A stretch of DNA of 64,000 bases from Shinisaurus crocodilurus (Eukaryota > Chordata > Lepidosauria > Squamata > Shinisauridae). Positions 42,406 through 51,877 of this stretch are shown piece by piece. The stretch covers positions 285,112,272 through 285,176,271 of the forward strand of contig CM037879.1 in assembly GCA_021292165.1 (NCBI GenBank). The letters run 5' to 3'. A program made the translations under genes and the position numbers. Each line of letters begins with the position of its first letter. The first letter of the stretch is position 1. Under the pieces are notes generated by a model. It did not search any database and had not been told where the DNA came from. It saw only the letters and a program-made list of their open reading frames with translations.

Positions 42406-42975
42406 GGTGGCGGGGTGGGTCTGGTGGTGGCGGCGGGGGTCCTGGGGGGCAGGGGGCGACGGCAGCAGGGGGTGACGGCGCGGCGCGGCTTTGACGGCGG
42501 CGGCGGATGCAGGTACGGCGGCGGCGGGGGGTGGGTGGCAGGGTGGGTCCGGCGGCGACGGGGGGGATCCTGGGGGGGCTTTGGCGGCAGGTGGACTATA
42601 GTCCGGCCCCCCAACAGTCTGAGGGACAATGAACCGGCCCCCTGTTTAAAAAGTTTGAAGACCCCTGTTATAAGCCCTAGCTAGCTCCCCATGTCCTTCA
42701 GCAAGAAGTTCTCACACAAAGAAATGTAGTAACAGTGATTGAAATGCAAAAAACCTAAGTCACAGCAGGTGCTAAAACACAGGTAAAACCTGTTTGTTTA
42801 AGATTCAAATGTTAATTTGAGAACAACAGCTCTTGCTCGGGTTGGGTTTGTAATGCAGATGTCTGGGAGTTGGGAAAATAGCGGCTTTTTATGCTCGCAA
42901 AAATCGTTAAGTATGCTGAGTGAACAGAACAGAGCTATCTCGATGCAAAGACTGCCTTCGAGTTAAAGTTTTCAC

Positions 42976-43255
42976 CACGTCACCAGCTGCTGTTGCTCCT
43001 CATCCTTTTTCTCATCACTGGTACCACTTGCTTGCCTGACCGGCAGAAAGCCAGGAGCAAGTCAGCAATGGCATCAGCTGCTCCTCCTTCTCACCAACAC
43101 TGTTGCCCCAGGCCAGAGCGAGGGGCAGGTCGGCAAGCAAGTTGCAGTGGTGAAGGGGAGGAGCAACTCCTGAGGGCTCTTGTCGTCAGTGGGACCCTCC
43201 TAGGGTGTAGGCCCTTGGCAAGGGCCCAACCATGCCTACCCTTGACGCTGGCCTT
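42976..43255 (+). repeat. hAT-like nonautonomous element, family D
   Basis: caccagctgctgttgctcct, ccaggccagagcgaggggca, gggtgtaggcccttggcaag; matches 62,085-62,386 and the inverted copy at 43-300. Confidence 0.55.
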
Positions 43256-43306
43256 GATTGCTCTGCTCCCATTGGTGATTATTATTCCTATTGGATCTCC
43301 TATTTG

Positions 43307-43586
43307 GGTCTCTTCTCGACCATCCCAGAGTGCAGGGCACAGAATAACGGGCTCATGTTACAGGAAGCCAGATTCCGGCTGAACATCAGGAAACATTTCC
43401 TGACTGTTAGAGCAATGTGCCAATGGAACCAACGACCTAGGCAGGTGGTGGGCTCTCTCACTCTGGAGGCATTCAAGGTGCAGCTGGACAGACATCTGTC
43501 AGAGATGCTTTGACCTGGATTCCTGCATTGAGCAGGGGGTTGGACTCGATGGCCTTGTAGGCCCCTTCCAACTCTACTTTTCTATG
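43307..43586 (+). mobile_element. CR1 LINE 3' fragment
   Basis: Encodes FRLNIRKHFLTVRAMCQWNQ then RPRQVVGSLTLEAFKVQLDR and ends with ggggttggactcgatggcct and tctatgattctatga. Confidence 0.88.
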
Positions 43587-43596
43587 ATTCTATGAC

Positions 43597-43757
43597 TACC
43601 TAGGGAGGTGGTGGGCTCTCCCACTCTGGAGGCATTCAAGGTGCAGCTGGACGGCCATCCGTCAGGGATGCTTTGACTTGGATTCCTGCATTGAGCAATG
43701 GGTTGGACTCGATGGCCTTGTAGGCCCCTTCCAACTCTACTTTTCTATGATTCTACG
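43597..43757 (+). mobile_element. CR1 LINE 3' fragment, second copy in tandem
   Basis: ctacctagggaggtggtggg to tttctatgattcta. Starts 11 bases after the previous CR1 end, so a second insertion or local duplication. Confidence 0.85.
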
Positions 43758-43920
43758 GTAGAAAGAGGGGAGAAGACAGGATGACCCCATGCAGCAGACG
43801 CTTATTGGTTGTGCTACTGGTTGTAGCAATAATACTTCACATTTGTGTCGTGCGTGCTTTCAGGTGCTCAAAGTGCTTCACATGCATCGCAATCTTTACA
43901 ACAAGGTAAGTCAGTATTAT

Positions 43921-44177
43921 TATTTTTTAGATGGAGGAAGGTCTAGTATTACCTGGAAAAGGCAGAATGAACCGCAATGAGAAGCTCGTGTATTTCCGCA
44001 ATGCCACTTTACCACAGTGCCACCTAGTGCTTCTGTAACGAAACATATGGAAAAGCAGAGAAAGAAAACTCCAGGGAAAAAAAAAACGTGTAAAGAAGCT
44101 GATCTTAATCCCGCAAAGAATCCAGAAGCAGAAGCCTCAGTAAAGTGGCGGGTAAAAAGCCTCATGTAGAGAAGCCC
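43921..44177. repeat. TIR MITE, family B, right part
   Basis: agatggaggaaggtctagta, accacagtgccacctagtgc, gcctcatgtagagaagcccc. Confidence 0.65.
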
Positions 44178-44267
44178 CTTAGGTGTGTCACACGAGTTGC
44201 TGCTGTTTAACTTTTTAAAAAGAGAAGAGAAAAGAGAATTACTAACTGTGTGGAGTAGAGGGTGGGG

Positions 44268-44430
44268 GGTGCAGAATGCGCTGCAGAAGGTCCCAGGTTC
44301 AGTCTCTGCGGGCATCTCCAGTTCAAAGGATCGGGTAGCAGATGTTGGGGAAAACCTTTCTCTGCTTGAGAGTCTGGAGAGCTGCAGCCAGTCAGATGAT
44401 GGGTGAGATGCACTGAGGATCTGACACAGC
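44268..44430 (+). repeat. tRNA(Ala)-like SINE
   Basis: gcagaaggtcccaggttcag (B box) and ggagagctgcagccagtcag, ending at the start of the family-A MITE. Confidence 0.6.
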
Positions 44431-44433
44431 GAT

Positions 44434-44952
44434 GGGGTTCAGACAACACAATAACCCACACTCAAGAGTTGAGTATGGGTTGAGTGTGGGCTGTTGTTGA
44501 CCTGTGGGTTGTTGTTGAACCGTGGGTGGTTGTGTTGTCTGAACCCAGCCACACTAAGAAACCATGGTTGGTTAACCACGAACAACCCATGACCACAACC
44601 CATGGATTGCTGTTGTGTCATGAACTGTGGGCTGTTCACCATGGTTTGTTAACATGATAACCCACATTTCAACAACAACCCACGGTTCAACGACAATCCA
44701 CACTCAACCCATGCTCTTGGGTGTGGGTTATCGTGTTGTCTGAACCCAGCCATGCTAAGAAACCATGGTTGGTTAACCACGAACAACCCATGACAACAAC
44801 CCATGGATTGTTGTTGGGTCATGAACTGTGTGGGCTGTTCACCATGGTTTGTTAACATGATGACCCACATTTCAACAACAACCCACAATTCAACGACAAC
44901 CCACATTCAGCCCATACCCGGGTGTGGGTTATCGTGTTGTCTGAACCCAGCC
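44434..44952. repeat. Family A MITE with internal tandem duplication
   Basis: About 519 bp instead of the usual 330. The block from gtgttgtctgaacccagcca through the central palindrome to ggtgtgggttatc occurs twice, at 44,531-44,733 and 44,734-44,933, with few differences. Confidence 0.8.
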
Positions 44953-45267
44953 AGTGTCTGAGGCAGATTCATATTCTCAAAGGTGGACAAGGGATCTTGT
45001 CCTGTGCCTCTAAACAGCTGTGTATCTTCACAAAGTTGGGGCTGGCCTTGGAAGGGGGGCTGAACTGGGTACTCACCCTGGATGCCAAGCTGAAGGGGTC
45101 ACCGAGATGAACTGGGTGTCTCTTGAGTATACTGTCTGCAGTGAGCTAGGCTGAAAGGCAGCAGTAGGTATATTTCCTTTTTCAAAGTTCTAAGGCTGTC
45201 TGGGTACTCGCTACAAAAACTGAACTTCCATCAGTTAGCTTTAAAGTATGTTTCTTTTTCAGTTTCC

Positions 45268-45392
45268 CATTTATTTATTTATTTATTTATTCTATTTATA
45301 CCCCACCTTTTTTCCTGCAAGGAACCCAAGGCGGCTTACATAGTCCTCCTCCTCTCCATTTTATCCTCGAGGATAACCCTGTGAGGTAGGGT
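45268..45392 (-). repeat. MIR/CORE-like SINE, tail half
   Basis: (TTTA)n, accccaccttttttcctgca, aggaacccaaggcggcttac, then ends at aaccctgtgaggtagggttg. Confidence 0.8.
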
Positions 45393-45809
45393 TGATGTCA
45401 TTCATTCTAGATAAAAAATCAACAGAACATGGCTTTACTTTGGTGACACTACCAAACACTATGAGCGTTACAAATTCTATAAACACTATAAGCACTATAT
45501 ATATATTTATTTTTTTTTAAATGCAATAACAATTATAAAAGATGCAGGAGCATCTGGTCTCCAACTAGAGAGGAAAGGAGATAGGTAGGCTGAAAATAAT
45601 TTCAAGGCTTCCTGATATTTTCACCTGTTGGGATTAAAGATGAAGAGTGGGCCTGATAAGACTGAAAACTACTGGATTAGTGGACAGCGGGCTGGAGATG
45701 AACAGGGTCAACCTTCTCATGAGGCAGGGTAAGGCCCCACCTCAGGTGGCAGATCCGGAAAGGAAACTAATCACGCACCACCCGCACTGCAGGGATGGCT
45801 GCATACCTT

Positions 45810-46345
45810 GCTGCCATTCTATGCCTCACTCTAGAGTGGACAGCCAGCCACTTTGGAAAACCCCACTGGCTGCTCTTCTGCTGCAGCAAATGCCACAGCA
45901 GGAAAGTAGCTGGTGCAGCTCTACTGAGCGGCCACCACTGCCCACCCTAGGCCTCACTCTGAGGACCTCTGAGGAGAGCAGCTGGTGTGAGCCTCCAAAG
46001 CGGTAAACCGATGTCTCACTCTGAGGACTCCTCAGAGCGAGGCGTTGGCCTGCCTGGTGCTCCAGAGAGAGCCACGCTAGCTGCTTCCCTGCAGCATTAA
46101 CTGCTGCAGCAAAAGACCAGTGCTCTCCAGAGCACCGCTCGCTCGCCCAATGCTCTGAGGTCTCCTCAGAGCAATGCATCAGGTGGGAGAGCTCTCTAAG
46201 AAGCCCCACCAGCTGCAGCCCAAATGCCTCACCCTGAGGGTTCCTTCCTCAGAGCAAGACACGCTGGACGAGCTGGCCCTGGAGATTGTCTGTGCTGCCG
46301 CAGCGTGGGCCATCCCCCTGCCAATGCCTCGCTCTGAGGAAGGAC
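45810..46345. repeat. Degenerate tandem array keyed to tgcctcactctgagg
   Basis: The phrase recurs as atgcctcactctagag (45,821), gcctcactctgaggac (45,950), tgtctcactctgaggac (46,011), atgctctgaggtctcc (46,150), atgcctcaccctgagg (46,224), atgcctcgctctgagg (46,325), at uneven 60-140 bp spacing. Many occurrences pair with cctcagagc as a small hairpin. Confidence 0.5.
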
Positions 46346-47972
46346 CTTGTGAGAGAGGCACTGAGGGAGAGGCAGGCCGTCGCCGGAGAGGGGACGAGGG
46401 GAAGAGGAGGGCAGTGCAGCCTCCCGCCTCAGGCAGCAGGAGGTCTTGTGCCAGCCCTAGAGATGAAGCAGCCATCGCCCACATCTGGGGGTGGCAAATT
46501 CTACAAACCTATTGTTTATTGTGTGAAGAAATCACATAGTAGTAGTGTCCTCGCGGGAGTGTAACACTGAATTCTAAATTCTACCAGTATGGGGAGGTGC
46601 CGCATTTGATTAATGCATCCCCTATAGAAAAGGAACCAGCCAGCCGACTGACTTTGCTGCGTGCGCAGAAAACTGACACATCAGGGAGAGAATCTTTTCT
46701 ACATGCAAAGAGTTATGGAAGCAATCGTAAGTCCTCTCTGTTACATAAGGCTTCCCCGACGCCAGCCAAACTGGCTGCAGAGAGAGTGTCCCCTCCGTGG
46801 GCACGAGCCCATTCTGAGCTTCTCCCAGCATCCTTTATCCTCAGATGACCGCATTTTGATCCTGGATTCCGGCATCAAATTACATTATTAAAACGGCTCA
46901 CAGAGCAGCGCTTCCCCACCCCCCGCCCGCCCCTCATTGTGGCACTATCTGATACCCTGGAAATGAACGCCCTGTGGGATTTTCGAAATCTGCAAAACCA
47001 ACATATTTGGAGCATAGGCAGGCAGAACTGTTTGATGCTGGACGGCCAGTGGTTTTCGTACTAAGAAAATAAGCACAGGGAATTGCCGAGGTAGGATCAG
47101 TTCAATGCCATCAAAAGTCCACATCACAATGGGATCCGACGTGTGACCATTTTGGGGGGGGACCCAGCAACGCCTCATAGTTAGCACAATCTAACCCGAC
47201 AGTGTTCATTCCCCAGGCCGCCTCTGACCACCAAGCTGATGTTTGTGGAGTGGGGGAGGAGTGCCCAGCGGTTCCAAGGCGAAGCTTTAATTGGAGCGAG
47301 AAAAATAAGTTTGACCCGACAACATTAAAATACCAGACTGTAGGCTGCTATGAAGATTCCAAAGAAAGGCAATACTCCGAGGATTGTACAATAACTGGAA
47401 AAGCAAGATATATATTTTTTTTAAATACCCTAGTGAATACATGCCCTGCATATTTGATCGCAATCATTCATTGGAACAAAGTGAAATTACTCATCATTTT
47501 TGTGCTAGTGATATAATCTGTGTGCCCCCGCCCACCCAGCCTCCTGGCATCTCCCTGTCATGGTCACCTGATCAAGAATGGACGGCAGTAGCCAAGGAGA
47601 CGATAATACCGTTGCACGTGGGAAGAGCCTTGTTTTCCTTCGTGCGAGAGGAAGCCAGGGATGGTCATGGGGGTCTCTGTAATAATATCTGCTTTATTTA
47701 CAGACGTACAGGTAATGCGTAAGTGGAAGCAAACAACACCTCACTCAGCCTTCCGTTAGGCTGAGTGAGGTGTCTGCCTCGCCCTCAGGCGGCAGATGTT
47801 GCGGGGGGGTCACTGGCAAGCTTTTGGGGGGGCGGATCTGCGTGTGCCATGCAATCTGCCTTGCACCCCCTTAGCTAGCCTGGTGCCCTCAGGTGCAGTG
47901 GGGGATGCTGTCCTGTGGGCAGTGCTGAAGTGAGGTTCAACTGCCAGTCAGGTCGGCTCTTCCGCATGGAAA
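46346..47972. other. No recognised gene; hAT scrap at 47,766-47,890
   Basis: ctgcctcgccctcaggcggcag resembles the 27.5-kb hAT interior. The remainder is low-copy AT-rich sequence without exon signals I trust. Confidence 0.3.
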
Positions 47973-48131
47973 CACGCTGGCTCAGCTTGTCTGGGCGTGG
48001 AAAGCTAAGCAGGGTCAGGCCTGGTTATTACTTGGATGGGAGACCCCTCCTCTAGTTTCCTGCATTGAGCAGGGGGTTGGACTCGATGGCCTTGTAGGCT
48101 CCTTCTAACTCTATGATCTATGAAATCTATG
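47973..48131 (+). repeat. 5S-rRNA-derived SINE with CR1-like tail
   Basis: gctggctcagcttgtctggg, gtggaaagctaagcagggtc, ggcctggttattacttggat, gggagacc: the 3' half of 5S rRNA. Then tcctctagtttcctgcattg and a CR1-type tail ending tctatgatctatgaaatcta. Confidence 0.85.
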
Positions 48132-48415
48132 TTCATGCTCGTCCTCCTGCCTGTATGGTCGGTCGGTGTCTTTATTTTTAATGGCAAAAAGAGTCACGTT
48201 CTGTCAGTGACAGCTGAAGGCCTTTAGAATCTTGCTCGGCTGATCAGTAGCTGCAAGTATAACAGCTCGCCAGCCTCTAAAATTGACCGTTATTTGAGGA
48301 ATTTCAGGGCTCTGGAGGCTGGATGAGGTGAAATGAGGACATCGCTGAAGGCTGCTTCAGGAATAGGTCATTTTTTAACAAGGAAGTAGAGCAGCTATGT
48401 CCCAACACCCACACA

Positions 48416-48416
<1 letters not shown>

Positions 48417-48471
<55 letters not shown>
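48417..48471. repeat. (CT)n(CA)n microsatellite
   Basis: CT tract of about 25 bp followed by CA tract of about 30 bp. Confidence 0.95.
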
Positions 48472-48473
<2 letters not shown>

Positions 48474-48655
48474 TATTTCATGACTGCCTCTGGAAAACCC
48501 ATGGTGTGTGAATTCATTTCAGCCAGTTTCAGGGAAGACTGGAAAAATACAAACTAACTCCGTTATATTCAGGCTGATGGCCAGAAATTGAATGTGTATC
48601 TCAGCGGGGGAGGCATAGGAATCAGTTGCAACCTCATCCTCCTCCTAATTGAAGA

Positions 48656-48718
48656 TGCTCGGGTTGAACCTGGGACTTTCTGCATGCAGAGCAAGTGCTC
48701 TGTCTGTCATCAAACGAT
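48656..48718 (-). repeat. tRNA(Ala)-like SINE, tRNA part only
   Basis: gggttgaacctgggactttc, tgcatgcagagcaagtgctc. Confidence 0.6.
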
Positions 48719-48738
48719 ACTCTTGCTTCCCACTAAGA

Positions 48739-48874
48739 CAGTGTTCTCCAACCTTGGGTCCCCAGATGTTTTTGGCCTACAACTCCCAGCATGCCCCAGC
48801 CAGCGTATGCTGGCTGGGGCATGCTGGGAGTTGTAGGCCAAAAACATCTGGGGACCCAAGGTTGGAGAACACTG
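48739..48874. mobile_element. P2 hairpin MITE with 8-bp target duplication
   Basis: 136-bp near-perfect palindrome bounded by CAGTGTTCTCC / GGAGAACACTG, flanked by CACTAAGA at 48,731-48,738 and 48,875-48,882. Confidence 0.92.
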
Positions 48875-48999
48875 CACTAAGATGTGAGGGAGTGAAGGGC
48901 AAATCCACCCAACCTCCCTGCAAGGTAGACAGGGCAAACCTTCCCAGTAGGTTACTCATCCACTGCAGCTCGAGGACGGGGACCTCGGGCCTCACAGAC

Positions 49000-49510
49000 C
49001 TGTCGGGGGGGGGGGACTGGAATAAGGGTGCAATTATTCCCTTTATTACAGTTTCCCCGACCTGGAACACGATTAGGTAGCCAGTCACTTTGCCTGAGGC
49101 ACTGATATTAGCACTGAGTCGAACTGGAAGAAACCGCACACTCAGAGGTGGTAGATATATAAAGTTTATTAAAAAGAGTACAAAGGAGTAAGAGAGGGAA
49201 AGGGGATATATCGCAGTCAAGAAAAATAACAACAAATGGCTCTAGCTACCCAACCCAGCTCTGCCCTCCCCTGCTGAAATCTACAAAAGATGTGTTAGTC
49301 CATTGGTGGTGGTGGTGAAATATCCCAAAGTGACAGAAGGATAATTCTTCTGTTAGGAAGAAGTAAAAGGTCACAAAATAATGAGCAAGCTTTCGAGTTC
49401 TCCAGAACTGTTCTCCAGGCTGGATCTGAAGCTAAACGAAACTGGGTGGAAGGGGTGGCGTGAGAAAGCTGAGCCTGGATCTGCCACCCAAACGCCTGCA
49501 GTTTGCAACC
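49000..49510 (-). other. Possible antisense LTR fragment
   Basis: The reverse strand has tttttaataaactttatata followed by ccacctctgagtgtgcggtt, like an LTR poly(A) signal and U5. No LTR ends or target duplication were found. Confidence 0.2.
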
Positions 49511-49525
49511 ACCTTAAAAGATACA

Positions 49526-49792
49526 CAGTAATACCTTGGATTGCAAGTAACTTGGTTTGAGAGCGTTTTGCAAGACAAGCACATTTTTAAATATTTATTT
49601 ATTTATTTATTTATTTTACTTGATATACAAGCGACATCTTGCAATACAAGTTCTGTAGCATGGCTTAAATTAAAAATCTCTGTACAAATTTTTTGGGGGG
49701 GATTTCATTTTGATATAAGAGTGTTTTGGATTACAAGCACGTTTCCGGAACGAATTATGCTCTCAATCCAAGGCATGACTGTAGTCCAGGAT
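49526..49792. repeat. Mariner/Tigger-like MITE
   Basis: ACAGTAATACCTTGGATTGC and CAATCCAAGGCATGACTGT are inverted ends; the interior echoes ttgcaagacaagc/gcttgtaatccaaaacactc. Contains a (TTTA)n tract. Confidence 0.55.
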
Positions 49793-50055
49793 GTGTTAGG
49801 CACACTTCGTTGGAAGAGTCTCTGCTAGGTGCAAGCAAGGCATGGGCATCTGTTCATAGGGGTAAGAGGGTGCAATCGCCCCCTCCCCCCAGACGGCAGA
49901 CATGACATCAATTTGAGAGCAGCAAACGCACAGCTCCTGTGCTGCGCCTGCCCCGTCTATCTCTACTTAATATAGTTCAGGTCTGGCCATTTAAAATTTG
50001 CGGTTACAAAAACGACTGTGAGAAATGTATACAGCTTTGTCGTTTCTTAGCTGTT

Positions 50056-50082
50056 TACACACACACACACACACACACACAG
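50056..50082. repeat. (CA)n microsatellite
   Basis: About 13 CA units. Confidence 0.95.
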
Positions 50083-50198
50083 AATTTCAGAGGGACCCAA
50101 AAAGGATTCTCTCTGATGAATCATAAATATTGGCAAGAATAATTTTGTTGGCTGTTTGCAAATCTTGCTCATTTATAACATAAAGAGATCTTCCATGT

Positions 50199-50372
50199 AT
50201 GAAACTCACTGGGTGACTTTGGGCCAATCACACTGACTCTCAGCCTAGCCTACCTCACAGGGTTGTTGTTCTGAGGATAAAAAATGGAGAGGAGGAAGAG
50301 GATTATGTAAGCCGCCTTGGGTTCCTTGCAGGAAAAAAGGCGGGGTATAAATATAATAAATAAATAAATAAA
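50199..50372 (+). repeat. MIR/CORE-like SINE, headless
   Basis: tgaaactcactgggtgactt, gccgccttgggttccttgca, ggcggggtataaatataata, AAATAAATAAAT. Confidence 0.85.
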
Positions 50373-50565
50373 TACTTTCAGTTTCCAGCCACACGAGCAA
50401 GGCTCAGGACAGGACAGGAGGTCGGTAAATTAAACATGGGATGGGGGAAGCCCTGGAGTTTAACCGGCTCCATGGGAGCGCCTCCTCGTAAGGCAAAGGG
50501 GGAGTAGCCGCAGCAGCACAACCAGGCTCCTCCATGCCAAAGCAGCTCCACTCTGAGCACGCCTG

Positions 50566-50800
50566 CCAGTGTGGCGTAGTGGTGAGAGTGTTGGACTGGG
50601 ACTCTGGAGATCTGGGTTCTAGTCCCCGCACAGCCATGAAACTCACTGGGTGACTTTGGGCCAGTCACTGACTCTCAGCCTAACCCACCTCACAGGGTTG
50701 TTGTGAGGATAAGATGGAGAGGAGGAGGATTATGTAAGCTGCCTTGGGTTCCTTGCAGGAAAAAAGGCGGGGTATAAATATAATAAATAAATAAATAAAA
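50566..50800 (+). repeat. MIR/CORE-like tRNA SINE, full length, well preserved
   Basis: ccagtgtggcgtagtggtga, gagtgttggactgggactct, ggttctagtcccc (B-box-like), CORE module, ggcggggtataaatataata, AAATAAATAAATAAA. Best reference copy in the window. Confidence 0.9.
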
Positions 50801-50978
50801 ATTTTAAAAAAAAATTGTCTCTACTCTCCAGTTCCCTGCATCATGGCACGGGCGAGGCCCAGCCAGGGGAGGTCAGTAAATTAATCCTGGAGGTGGCAGA
50901 TTCCACTGAGCTCAGCTGAGGGTGGCTACAATGCAAAAGGTAGAATGTGGACCTGAAAGAGGCATTGAGGCCAGCTTT

Positions 50979-51419
50979 CAGGGGCAATGCTAAGTACCAA
51001 AAAGATCCAGGACTCTGGCCCACAGGACCCAAAAAAAAAAAAAAAAATGCACAAATTTGCATATGCTAATTTACATATAATCTAAAGTCTGTAAAGGACC
51101 CTGTCTCCTAAGGACAGCCCTATTTGTAAAATGGGATGTATGGACAGGGGTGAGGAGGGCATTTGAAAATACCTCAGGCAGAAAGATTCAGGGGTGGGGG
51201 CAGCAGGAGATGACGCATATGTGGGCAAAAAGCCAGCTCATCCAGGGGGATCCGATGCAACAGAGATCCTCAGGGCCCCTGTACCTTTCTTTCAGCAAGT
51301 GCCCATGGATGGCAGGGTGGTGGGGCAGAGGGCCTCCCAGAGATTCGGGGCTCCAAATGAAAGCTTCGGGGCTCCAGCCCTAGTGGGCCGCCCCCTGACA
51401 CCACCTCTGCTGGCTTTCT
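50979..51419 (-). mobile_element. hAT-like nonautonomous element, family E
   Basis: CAGGGGCAATGCTAAGTACC ... GGGCCGCCCCCTGACACCAC then CTCTG, 441 bp, between CCAGCTTT and CTGGCTTT (6 of 8 identical). Inverted relative to 32,100-32,555. Confidence 0.72.
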
Positions 51420-51877
51420 GGCAGTGCTGCGGCAGGCCCTCGGTTTGGTAGCCCGCGTGGGAGGACCTGCCTTGTAAAGCGAACAGGTAGCACTGTATGG
51501 CCAGCTCCCTCACTAGCTGTGATGATGCACATCACTGACATCCTGTCCTCCTGTTCCACCTGGCATGGGCCTCTGGCCAAGTTCACTTTGATTTAAAGTG
51601 AACCGATGAGTTGTTTTGCGGCCCACAGGTGAGGTGAAGTGGGGGGGAGAACACAGGAACATCGCCCATCTGGGACTTTGGGGGGAGGGTGCTGCTTGTA
51701 GGGACCAGAATGGCATGGGAATGGGATGCTAAGCAACAAAGCACACACACCATGAAAGTGCTCTGCGCATGAATTCCAGCCACAAAGTGCTGTGCAGCTT
51801 CCCCCCCCCCCCAACCTTGGAGAAATTCCTGCGGACACCCATGCCCCTGTGGATGATGGGAGTTGTAGTCCAAGGGC

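Larger units (their letters stand above)
40860..42667 (+). mobile_element. GC-rich hAT-like element carrying a MARK3 gene fragment
   Basis: CAGGGGTCTTCAAACTACGG at the left and AAAAAGTTTGAAGACCCCTG at the right form hAT-type terminal inverted repeats. Flanks TTATAAAC (40,852-40,859) and TTATAAGC (42,668-42,675) match at 7 of 8. Both arms are GGC-rich and share a direct block (gcaggtacggyggcg) at 41,261 and 42,509. Between them lies about 1.07 kb of host-like 5' leader plus MARK3 codons. No transposase is seen. Confidence 0.78.

Noticed and set aside
40860..42667. A real MARK3 promoter and first exon
   Set aside because: Flanking hAT inverted repeats, a near-exact target duplication and loss of homology at 42,405 make a captured copy more likely, though the real locus cannot be excluded without synteny.
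46174..46539. Host coding exon (121-codon frame)
   Set aside because: Overlaps the degenerate tandem array and has no recognisable domain or splice sites.
47973..48131. Functional 5S rRNA gene
   Set aside because: Only the 3' half of 5S is present, diverged and fused to a CR1-type tail; dispersed copies show it is a SINE.
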